This document shows, one piece after another, positions 8,734 through 16,303 of a stretch of DNA of 64,000 nt. Source of the stretch: Paenibacillus hamazuiensis (GTDB lineage Bacteria; Bacillota; Bacilli; Paenibacillales; NBRC-103111). The stretch is from positions 4,650,001-4,714,000 of the forward strand of contig NZ_JALRMO010000001.1 in assembly GCF_023276405.1 (NCBI RefSeq), given 5' to 3'. Each line of letters starts with the position of its first letter. The first letter of the stretch is position 1. The notes under the pieces are model-generated. The model was not told where the DNA came from. It worked only from the letters and a program-made list of their open reading frames with translations, and did no database searches. The position numbers were made by a program, and so were the translations under genes.

Positions 8734-11445
8734 TTACTCATACAGCCAATCGAGCGTATCGATGCCGTCGTTTTTGTGCTCGACGTTTCGCGGACGGGTT
8801 TCCTGATCGGCCGGAATGACGCCCAAAATCAGATATGCACCCTTGCCGAAATCGAGCGTATGCCGCCCTGCCCCGAACTGCAGCGCATGAACGTTAACCG
8901 AAGGGTAGGCGTATAAGCGCAGCCCTTTCCGCAAAATCGGCTCGTAGCCGCCCATGTCGTCGGCATGCGTGTTTTCTTCCAGGCTCGGCGCCTGCAGCCA
9001 CTGATCGTCTTTCGAATTGAAATAGCCGATCAGCACCTTGGACGGCTGCAGCAGCTCGATATCGACGGCGATTCCGCTTAAGCCCGCCTGCATTTGGCCG
9101 AAACGGATGCCCGTCAGTCCGCTCAGCTCCTCGGCGCATCCGACGATGTGGATGTCGCCGTCCGTAAACACGCGCGCTCCCTTCTCCACGCGGAACGGTT
9201 CCACGCCCGGTGTACGCAGCGTGAACGGCGCCTCGCGGTACGCCGCGATCGGCTGCGCGGCGTTTTGCAGCGCTTCCGGCAGCACGCCGGAGCGCAGCTC
9301 TCCAAGCCGCGCCTTGAAGCAGGCGAGCTCCTTCTCGTACACCGGCAGGCAAGCGGCCCAATGCCGGTATTCAAGGCCGCCGCGAATCGGCACCTTCCGC
9401 TGCGGAGTCTGCATGCTGTTCGCGTACAAATACGTTTTTTTCGTCAAGGCGGTCAGCTCGCGGTACCAAACCAGGCTTTTTTCCAGCTGGACTGAGGCTT
9501 CCTCGAGCAAATCGAGCCGCTGGAAATAATCCCCCCGCACGGTATGCTTGTAGGTCAACACGAGCAGCGCCGCCCGCACCTTATGGCCGTACATCCGGAC
9601 CATATGATGGATCGCCTGTACGTCGCCGAGCAGCCGGGTGAATTCTTCCTTGCCCCGGGTGACGTGCCCGCGCGCCCGTTCGATCGCCTGCACGGCCTCC
9701 TCCGCATGCCGCTTCGCCTCCGCGATAATCTCCGGCGGCGTTTCCCCGACATGCGGCTCGCCCTTCAGCTGGCGGACCGCATATTCCTCCAACCGCTCGC
9801 CCTGCGGCGACTGGGACTCCCACAAATCCGGCCACGGCATATGCCTTTCCGGGTTCGTCAGCTGGCTCATCGTCATCCCGAGGCTCATTGTCTGCCGGTT
9901 GCCCTCGGTGATGCCGAACCGCCGCAGCAGCTTGGGCGCGCATTGTCCGGACGCCTCGTAGGCGTCCAGTATCGCTTCCCCCGCCTCGAGGCTGCCGTAC
10001 CTGCCGGCCAAAACGCAAGCCCAGTAATGCCGCTCCGCTTCCGGATCGCGGTCCGGATTCCACGCGTAGCGGAACCACGCGGCGAACCAGATCCAATCGC
10101 GGTCGAGCTGCCTGAGCCGCGGCTCGGCCGCATCGGGCGAATACGGCCAATCCCAGAAAAACAGCGGGTACAGATGGAGCCCGCTCGCCTTCAGCCGGTA
10201 TTTGGCCGCCTGCATGCATTTTTGAATAAACGACGGCGCCCCGAAGCGGAAAGGCTCCAGGTTGGCGAGAATGTGCACGTTGACGATATGCACCGTCTGC
10301 AGCGAGCCGAGTCGCCGGTGGATGTCCTGCCATTTGCCGCGCGGCGTATACGTCGTCAGCGACTCGCCGTTATATTTGGCTTCCGTATACAAATTCGGAT
10401 ACAGCGGGAGCGCGGCTTCGATCACCTTTTGCGGCTCGATGGCGTGCGAGCGCAGGATGATCGGCGGCTTTTCCTTCACGTTCGCATCTTTCAGACCTTC
10501 CAGCAGCCCGGCGAGAATCGTTTCGTTGAACCATTCGACGCCGTAAATTTGCCCCTGCAGCGCTTCGCCCAAGCAGACCATCAGCCCGACGTTCGGGAAC
10601 GACCGGACAAAAGCGGCGATCGATTTCTTATAGTAGTCGCTGGTAAGAGGCAAAGGTTTCGGCTGATGCAGCTTTAAGCCGTGCTTCTCGGCAAATGGCA
10701 GCGGGATATGAATGTTGTAAAATTTCAGCACCAGCCAAATGCCCCGCCGGTCCGCCTCCTCCGCCAGCCAGCGGAACGTATCGACGTTCAGCGCGAACTC
10801 TTTTTCCGTGACTTCCAGCGCCTCCGGATAATCGGGCAGCTTCACCAATGACGAAAACGGGTGCCCGCTCCATAAATAGACGATGTTGCAGCGCTGCTCC
10901 AGCAAAAAATCGAGAAAATCCAGCCACAGCGCGCGGTCGTAAAACCATGGAAACCGCTGCGGCGTGATCGGGTATTCGTACGTCTGCCGCGGCGGCTCCA
11001 CCGTGGTTTTTTGCAGGCCGATCGCCGGCCCCCGCAGCGAAAAACGCGGCGCATCGCCGTACGCGATGTCGTCCGGCAGCCGCCCGACGGCGCGGATGCG
11101 CTGTGCCAGCTCGAGGCAGCCGTACAGCGCGCCCGAGTCGCTCCCGCCGCTGACGGCGGTCAGCCCGCCCGGGCACGAGGCGATGTAGAAGCCTTCTTTT
11201 TCCGGGGCTTCCGTATGGTATAACAAGACGTCGCGCTCCTCGAGCTGCCGCAGCAGGTCCGATTCGAGACGGCTGCCGACGTAAATTTTATCCCCAGGCG
11301 AGAGACGGTAGCTGTCCCATGTCCAGGCCGCTTCCTCCTCCAGCACGCTGTAGCCGCAGTCCTGCAGAGCCCGAATTAGCAGCCCAATTCCGTGTGCCAC
11401 CCGCGGCGCGGGATGACGGTCATATCCGACAGTGACGGCGTTCAT
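8734..11445 (-). CDS. Large TIM-barrel glycosidase-like protein, family not assigned
   Basis: A 903-aa protein. Residues about 1-140 look like the small alpha/beta 'helper' domain found in front of GH20/GH67/GH115 barrels ([25 protein letters not shown]). A barrel follows, with [56 protein letters not shown] and [11 protein letters not shown]. The glutamate in CLGEAL is a candidate catalytic residue by position. The C-terminal 300 residues are helical followed by a beta-rich region. There is no signal peptide. The gene lies between GH29 and GH95 genes on the same strand with short gaps. I do not recognise a characterised family; an alpha-glucuronidase- or hexosaminidase-related fold is the best guess. 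Confidence 0.65.
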   Translation of the reverse strand: MNAVTVGYDRHPAPRVAHGIGLLIRALQDCGYSVLEEEAAWTWDSYRLSPGDKIYVGSRLESDLLRQLEERDVLLYHTEAPEKEGFYIASCPGGLTAVSGGSDSGALYGCLELAQRIRAVGRLPDDIAYGDAPRFSLRGPAIGLQKTTVEPPRQTYEYPITPQRFPWFYDRALWLDFLDFLLEQRCNIVYLWSGHPFSSLVKLPDYPEALEVTEKEFALNVDTFRWLAEEADRRGIWLVLKFYNIHIPLPFAEKHGLKLHQPKPLPLTSDYYKKSIAAFVRSFPNVGLMVCLGEALQGQIYGVEWFNETILAGLLEGLKDANVKEKPPIILRSHAIEPQKVIEAALPLYPNLYTEAKYNGESLTTYTPRGKWQDIHRRLGSLQTVHIVNVHILANLEPFRFGAPSFIQKCMQAAKYRLKASGLHLYPLFFWDWPYSPDAAEPRLRQLDRDWIWFAAWFRYAWNPDRDPEAERHYWACVLAGRYGSLEAGEAILDAYEASGQCAPKLLRRFGITEGNRQTMSLGMTMSQLTNPERHMPWPDLWESQSPQGERLEEYAVRQLKGEPHVGETPPEIIAEAKRHAEEAVQAIERARGHVTRGKEEFTRLLGDVQAIHHMVRMYGHKVRAALLVLTYKHTVRGDYFQRLDLLEEASVQLEKSLVWYRELTALTKKTYLYANSMQTPQRKVPIRGGLEYRHWAACLPVYEKELACFKARLGELRSGVLPEALQNAAQPIAAYREAPFTLRTPGVEPFRVEKGARVFTDGDIHIVGCAEELSGLTGIRFGQMQAGLSGIAVDIELLQPSKVLIGYFNSKDDQWLQAPSLEENTHADDMGGYEPILRKGLRLYAYPSVNVHALQFGAGRHTLDFGKGAYLILGVIPADQETRPRNVEHKNDGIDTLDWLYE

Positions 11446-11470
11446 GATAAGCGATGTCCTCCATTCGTCA

Positions 11471-12781
11471 TTACTTCAAAAAGAGTTCGATCACCGGCAC
11501 CGCCACGTTCGGCTTTTTGACCGGCAGCGACAGCGTCAATGTGTGTTCGTCCCGGCCTTCGCGGAACGCTCCTTCCTCCATGCCGCTCGGCACGAAGCCT
11601 TCCTTGAAACGGATTTCCGACGCGTCGTTCAGCAGCTGAGCGTACTCCACCTTGCCCGCGAACCCGCGCAGGTGGATGTTTTTGAACGGCCAGCTGTACA
11701 CGTGCAAATACATCCGGTTTTTCTCCGGATTGTAGGTCAGCCGGCAGTCCGGCGGGCATTCGAACGCCTCCGGCGCCTGCGTGCAGCCGTAGATCGAACG
11801 GCTGTGCCGCTTCATCCATTCGCCGATGCCTCGGAGCCGGTCCACGGCGCGCTCGTCGAATTCGCCGCGGCCGGTCGGGCCGACGTTCAGCAGCAAATTG
11901 CCGCCCTTGCTCACGACGTCGATCAGCATTTTGACGAGCACGTCCACGCTTTTCCACGTTTCCTCCTCGCGGTGGTAGCCCCACGAGCCGCTGAACGTAT
12001 GGCACGTTTCCCAGACGACCCGTCTGCCGTTTACCTTGACCCAATCGGTCGGGATATACTGCTCGGGGGTTGTGATGTCGCCCCCGACCTGCAGCCGGTC
12101 GTTCAGCAAAATGCCCGGCTGCAAGGAGCGCACCAGCTTCACCAGCTCCTCGCTGCCCCAGTCGTCTTTGCCTTTCCCCGCAAGCCCGTTTTCCCCCGGA
12201 AACGAAAAATCGTAAAACAGCAAATCGACCTGGCCAAACTCCGTCAAAAGCTCCTTCGTCTGCCCGAACAGGTAATTGCGGTACTGCGTGAAGTCCCGGC
12301 GCGCGCTATCTTCGATGAACTGCGGGTCCAGCCGCAGCGGGTGCTTCGGGTCGACCGTATAATGCGGATGATGCCAATCGATCAGCGAATAATAAAAGCC
12401 GGTCTTCATTCCGCGCTCGCGGAACGCATCGACCATCGGCCTGAGCACGTCCCGGCCGGCCGGCGTATTCGGCGCTTTATAATCCGTAAGCTTGCTGTCC
12501 CACAGGCAAAAACCTTCATGATGCTTCGTCGTCACCACGAAATATTTCATCCCCGCATCCGCAGCGAGCTGGGCCCACAGCTGCGGATCGTACAAATCCG
12601 GGTCGAACCGTTTGAAATATTTACCGTACTGCGCCGCGGACATTTTCTCCCGCGACTGCAGCCATTCGTGTCGCGCGCCGAGCGAATACAATCCCCAATG
12701 AATGAACAAACCGAAGCGGTCGTGCGTAAACCACCCGCTGTTTCCCGCCGTTTCGGCAACATCGTAAGTTTCAAATGTCAT
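11471..12781 (-). CDS. GH29 alpha-L-fucosidase
   Basis: A 436-aa protein, typical GH29 length without extra domains. The N-terminus has GWFTHDRFGLFIHWGLYS, then KYFVVTTKHHEGFCLWDS with the conserved KHHEGF, then TGFYYSLIDWHHP. The nucleophile is expected to be Asp191 in LLFYDFSFPG. GH29 enzymes are retaining exo-alpha-L-fucosidases. The ATG at 12781 is preceded by GGGGGAGAG. No signal peptide is seen, so it should act in the cytoplasm. It is the first gene of a minus-strand run continuing into the large barrel protein and GH95. With GH95 it suggests that the substrate carries alpha-L-fucose or its methyl or galactose analogues. Confidence 0.93.
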   Translation of the reverse strand: MTFETYDVAETAGNSGWFTHDRFGLFIHWGLYSLGARHEWLQSREKMSAAQYGKYFKRFDPDLYDPQLWAQLAADAGMKYFVVTTKHHEGFCLWDSKLTDYKAPNTPAGRDVLRPMVDAFRERGMKTGFYYSLIDWHHPHYTVDPKHPLRLDPQFIEDSARRDFTQYRNYLFGQTKELLTEFGQVDLLFYDFSFPGENGLAGKGKDDWGSEELVKLVRSLQPGILLNDRLQVGGDITTPEQYIPTDWVKVNGRRVVWETCHTFSGSWGYHREEETWKSVDVLVKMLIDVVSKGGNLLLNVGPTGRGEFDERAVDRLRGIGEWMKRHSRSIYGCTQAPEAFECPPDCRLTYNPEKNRMYLHVYSWPFKNIHLRGFAGKVEYAQLLNDASEIRFKEGFVPSGMEEGAFREGRDEHTLTLSLPVKKPNVAVPVIELFLK

Positions 12782-12905
12782 AAGCTCTCCCCCTTGGCAT
12801 ACTCAGGTTCGGTAACAGTTTACAGGAATCGCCTCCGCCGTTTATAGGCCGAATTCGTCCAATTTATAGGCCGACACCTCTCACCTGAAGCGCTCTCATC
12901 CGGGC

Positions 12906-12945
12906 AAAAAGAAAGGCTGCACCTATACCGGGACGGCGTGCAGCC
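12906..12945 (-). terminator. Rho-independent terminator after the SGNH hydrolase gene
   Basis: GGCTGCAC at 12915-12922 pairs with GTGCAGCC at 12938-12945. On the minus strand the stem is followed by TTTCTTTTT. It lies 11 nt after the SGNH hydrolase stop codon and separates that gene from the fucosidase. Just beyond, TTATAGGCCGA is repeated directly near 12842 and 12863. Confidence 0.85.
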
Positions 12946-12955
12946 TGGAAATGCG

Positions 12956-13597
12956 CTATTTATTTTGCGGCAAAGCCCCCATGACCGCCTTGACCCACGT
13001 CGTCGCCATCAGCGTGTCGCCGAGCGTGTTCATATGAACGCCGTCGGTCGTCAGGTCCTGTCCGGTGTCGCAGCGGATGAAGTCGAGGAATGCCCGGTGC
13101 GTCGGCACGAGCACGGCGTCAAACTGCTCCGCCAGGCGCCGCACCGCCTCCACATACGGCTGAAGCAGCCGGTTTCCCGTCGAGTCGGGATATTCCTTGA
13201 TAACCGTCGGCTCCATCAGGATCAAGCGGCAGCCGGGCAGCTCCTTCGCCTGCTCCAGCAGGCTGCGGTACACCGCCTCGTAGCGGTCCGGATACACCTG
13301 CTCGATGTCCGGAGAATCGAGCTGCCGCCACACGTCGTTGATGCCGATCGAGATCGAAATCCACTGCGGCTTATGGTCCAGCACGTCCAGGGTCCACCGC
13401 TTCTGCAGATCGGTCACGCGGTTGCCGGACACTCCTTCGTTGATGATTTTCAGCGACAGCTGCGGATATTCCGCAGTCAGATAGTCGTGCAGCATACGCA
13501 CATAGCCGCTGCCCAGCTTCAGCGGGTCTTTCTTTCTCCCCTTGTCCGTAATGCTGTCGCCGATAAACACGATTTTATCCTTTGCTTGAAAAGGCAT
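12956..13597 (-). CDS. SGNH/GDSL-type hydrolase (esterase)
   Basis: A 213-aa single-domain SGNH hydrolase. Block I is VFIGDSITDKG with the nucleophile Ser15. Block II is NEGVSGNRVTDL, block III is SIGINDVW, and block V is DGVHMNTLG with the catalytic Asp and His. Enzymes of this type in plant-glycan clusters often remove acetyl groups from pectin or xylan oligosaccharides (rhamnogalacturonan acetylesterase-like). No signal peptide is present. The ATG is preceded by GGGGAGG. Its own terminator follows. The acetyl-esterase role is inferred from the family and from neighbours. Confidence 0.88.
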   Translation of the reverse strand: MPFQAKDKIVFIGDSITDKGRKKDPLKLGSGYVRMLHDYLTAEYPQLSLKIINEGVSGNRVTDLQKRWTLDVLDHKPQWISISIGINDVWRQLDSPDIEQVYPDRYEAVYRSLLEQAKELPGCRLILMEPTVIKEYPDSTGNRLLQPYVEAVRRLAEQFDAVLVPTHRAFLDFIRCDTGQDLTTDGVHMNTLGDTLMATTWVKAVMGALPQNK

Positions 13598-14146
13598 CGC
13601 AGCGCTTCCTCCCCTTTAGAATCTACTTTTGCGGCCAAGCGGTAACGAATCGTATAAGTCTTAATCGCGGCATGGCGCGTCGGTCGGCTACGGCGCATGC
13701 GGTACATGGTGCAGCGGTTTGCCACGGCTCATACGGAACTCGGTGCGGCGGTCGGTTAAGTTCATGCGGAACTCGGTGCGTCAGCCGGTTGCGGCTCATG
13801 CGGCGAATAGCGTAACGGTTGCAGATGAGCTTATAGGGGGCCAAATTGGTGATTTCAAAACGGTAACGGTTGCCACAGTGCTTATTTGTGAACTTTCATC
13901 GTTTTGAGGCAGACAAGATGAGAAATAAGCTCAGCCACAACCGTTACGATTTAAAAATGACGTTTTTACGCCAAATAAGCTCAGCTGCAACCGTTAGCCT
14001 GCCCGTATTCATGACGCACCTGCAATCCCGTCGCCATCGTATCGCCAAGCGGCCACTGACCGGGATCGATCGACTAATACCGTGTTGATGAAAACAAACC
14101 CTTTTCGTCTGCTTGGTTTTTCCACCGCACTCTTTGTTTCACCGCA
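13598..14146. repeat. Intergenic region with 185-bp repeat, copy 1 (13812-13997), and a short tandem repeat
   Basis: No gene is seen. Four units of about 25 nt, [CG]TAACGGTTGC...GAGCTTATTT, lie forward at 13812-13835 and 13863-13887 and inverted at 13922-13947 and 13972-13996. The whole block, including its spacers and the following GCCTGCCCGTA, reappears at 56628-56842. Upstream, a roughly 35-nt tandem duplication containing CGGAACTCGGTGCG occupies about 13726-13790. Confidence 0.8.
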
Positions 14147-15082
14147 CTACCTTACAATGTCCGAAACCGCCGCCTCCAAGCGCCCCTTGACGAGCCGGTA
14201 CAGAGCGTCCAACTGGTTCACCTCGAGCCGGTGATTTTCCGCAAACGCGCCGGCATCCTTCGAACGGCAGCGAATCGACAGCGGCAGCCCCAGGCTTTGC
14301 AAATGGTATTTCGCATTGACCGGGTACATTTGAAGCTCGATCAGCGACGCCGCCCCGACAAACGCCTGAATCGTTTCCGCGGCCTCGAGCTCCTCCCTCC
14401 ACCGCTCCGTAAGCCGCACGTAAAGATCGGGGTGAAAATTCGCCATCACGCCGCTGAAGCCGGCTGCGCCGAGCCTTAGCGATTCCAGCAGCGTAGCGGA
14501 ATTCGCATTGAAAATTTTCAGCGGGCTTCCCTTCACCGCATCGAGCCTTTCGGCGATTTTGCTCAGATCGCAGCACGTATCCTTGAGGAACCAAAACCGG
14601 CCCGTGTCCGCGCACCAGCTCAGCATCCGCGGCGTCATCAGCCGTTTGTACGGATAAGGGCATTCGTAAATGCCGAACGGCACGTCCGGCACCGCTTCAA
14701 TGAGCTGCTGTGCGCGGCTCAGCCATATCTCGTCCGATTCATCGGGGCCGGCCAGCCGGTTGCTGACGATGACGACCGCTTCCACTCCGGTCGCCGCCAT
14801 CCGCCGAAGCTCCTCGGCCTGCTGTTCGAAGCCGTCGGAAATATGCCCCGAGGCTATGACCGGGACGCGGCCGGCCGCTTTTTCCACGACGAACCGCGCG
14901 ATGCTCTCCCTTTCCTTCAAACTTAAGAAGAACATTTCGCTCGACTGGCATACCGCAAACAAGCCGTGAACGCCTTCGGCTATGTACCAATCGACAAGCC
15001 GTCCGAGCGCTTCGTAATCGACCTCCCCGCCGTCCGTAAAAGGGGTGATCATCGTGGGCCAAACCCCATTCGGTATATTCAT
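14147..15082 (-). CDS. DapA/NanA-family class I aldolase
   Basis: A 311-aa (beta/alpha)8 protein of the dihydrodipicolinate synthase / N-acetylneuraminate lyase family. The Schiff-base lysine is in FWFLKDTCCD (about residue 175) and the paired tyrosine in FGIYECPYPY (about 146). The usual GTTGE motif near residue 50 is replaced by CQSSEM, so the substrate pocket differs from DapA. Such variants cleave or form 2-keto-3-deoxy sugar acids. In a cluster with sialidase-fold proteins it could split a released keto-deoxy acid into pyruvate and an aldehyde. The ATG at 15082 has AAGGAGG rather far upstream, so the exact start is a little uncertain. It is divergent from the propeller/rhamnosidase pair. 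Confidence 0.82.
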   Translation of the reverse strand: MNIPNGVWPTMITPFTDGGEVDYEALGRLVDWYIAEGVHGLFAVCQSSEMFFLSLKERESIARFVVEKAAGRVPVIASGHISDGFEQQAEELRRMAATGVEAVVIVSNRLAGPDESDEIWLSRAQQLIEAVPDVPFGIYECPYPYKRLMTPRMLSWCADTGRFWFLKDTCCDLSKIAERLDAVKGSPLKIFNANSATLLESLRLGAAGFSGVMANFHPDLYVRLTERWREELEAAETIQAFVGAASLIELQMYPVNAKYHLQSLGLPLSIRCRSKDAGAFAENHRLEVNQLDALYRLVKGRLEAAVSDIVR

Positions 15083-15289
15083 ATCGGCCGCAATTCGCTC
15101 CGCCTCCTTTTTCCCGCCAAAATCCTCCGGTTTTCCCTCATCCTACGTCCGCATGCAAACGGTGTCAATGCATCCCGGGGCTGACGATACGATCGGCCTA
15201 TATATCGGATTCGATTACCCCCAATTCGCGAAAATGTAAGATTGTACTCTAGGAACAAATCCACCAAAAAAGCAAAGGAGCCAGCGATA
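15083..15289. other. Divergent intergenic promoter region
   Basis: This gap separates the minus-strand aldolase gene from the plus-strand glycosidase pair, so promoters for both directions should lie here. I cannot assign hexamers with confidence. AAAGGAG at 15275-15280 is the ribosome site of the plus-strand gene. Confidence 0.4.
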
Positions 15290-16288
15290 ATGAATATCGA
15301 GCCGTATCTGACCCCCTATAAATGGGGCAAGCCGGTTCTTGTCGGATCGGGCATTCCGGGCCGTTTTGACGAGCGGGCGGTCGACTGCCCGTTCGTTTTT
15401 CAGCATAAAGGGAAATTTTACATGATGTACGTCGGATTTGACGGTACCGGCTACCAGACCGCGTTGGCCGTAAGCGACGATTTGCTTCACTTTGAGCATC
15501 TGAGCGTCATTTTGCGGCGCGACGAAGGCTCCGACTGGGATGCGAAAAACATCGCGGGCACATGGATTCTGAAGGAAAACCGGATCGACGCTGCGCCGGT
15601 GCTGAAGAAATGGAACGATAAATATTGGCTCGTCTACCACGCTTACCCCGAGTTCGGATACGAGAAAGGCTCGGCGAAAATCGGACTCGCCTGGTGCGAA
15701 GACGAGAATTTGCTCACCTGGCACAGGCTTGCGGAGCCGATCCTCGTTCCGGAGGACGGAGCCGACTGGGAGCAGGGCGGATTGTACAAGGAATGCCTGA
15801 TCGAGCATGAAGGTACCTTTTATTTGTTTTACAACGCGAAAAACACGAATACCGGCCGATGGATCGAACAGACCGGCGTCGCTTTTTCCAAAGATCTGAC
15901 GAACTGGCGGCGGTATGAAAACAACCCCGTGCTGCGTGTCACGCCGGACGCCTGGGACTCCGGCTTCGTCAGCGATCCGTGCGTGCTGCGGGACAAAGAC
16001 GGGTGGGTCATGTACTTCTTCGGCTACAACTACAAGCAGGCGCAGGAGGGTATCGCCATTTCGCGGGACCTGCTGCATTGGGAGAAATACCCGGAGCCGA
16101 TCATCCGCGTCGGCGAAGAAGGCAGCGTCGATGAGATTTTCGCCCATAAGCCGTCCGTCATTACACATAACGGCGTGCTTTATCACTTCTACTGCGCCTC
16201 CCGCAAATACAAGGAAGGCGATCCGACGAAAAACTGGGGCAAGGAGTTCCGCACGATCACCGTAGCTGCCTCCCGTCCGTTGCCATAA
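15290..16288 (+). CDS. Five-bladed beta-propeller glycosidase-like protein (GH43/GH117-type fold)
   Basis: A 332-aa protein starting at the ATG at 15290, with AAAGGAG 10 nt upstream. Repeated blade patterns are typical of the arabinanase/levansucrase/invertase fold: DCPFVFQHKGKFYMMYVGFDG, AAPVLKKWNDKYWLVYHAYP, KECLIEHEGTFYLFYNAKN, SDPCVLRDKDGWVMYFFGYN and HKPSVITHNGVLYHFYCASR. Acidic residues at the starts of blades (D in DCPFV and SDPCV, E in KECLI) are candidates for catalysis. There is no signal peptide. The rhamnosidase gene follows 15 nt later and is surely co-transcribed. The exact family and linkage are not assignable from motifs alone. Confidence 0.8.
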   Translation: MNIEPYLTPYKWGKPVLVGSGIPGRFDERAVDCPFVFQHKGKFYMMYVGFDGTGYQTALAVSDDLLHFEHLSVILRRDEGSDWDAKNIAGTWILKENRIDAAPVLKKWNDKYWLVYHAYPEFGYEKGSAKIGLAWCEDENLLTWHRLAEPILVPEDGADWEQGGLYKECLIEHEGTFYLFYNAKNTNTGRWIEQTGVAFSKDLTNWRRYENNPVLRVTPDAWDSGFVSDPCVLRDKDGWVMYFFGYNYKQAQEGIAISRDLLHWEKYPEPIIRVGEEGSVDEIFAHKPSVITHNGVLYHFYCASRKYKEGDPTKNWGKEFRTITVAASRPLP

Positions 16289-16303
16289 GGGGGATTCGAA
16301 CCA

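Noticed and set aside
13812-14025. Possible CRISPR array
   Set aside because: There are only four units, two of them inverted, and the spacers are short and conserved between two loci, unlike CRISPR spacers.
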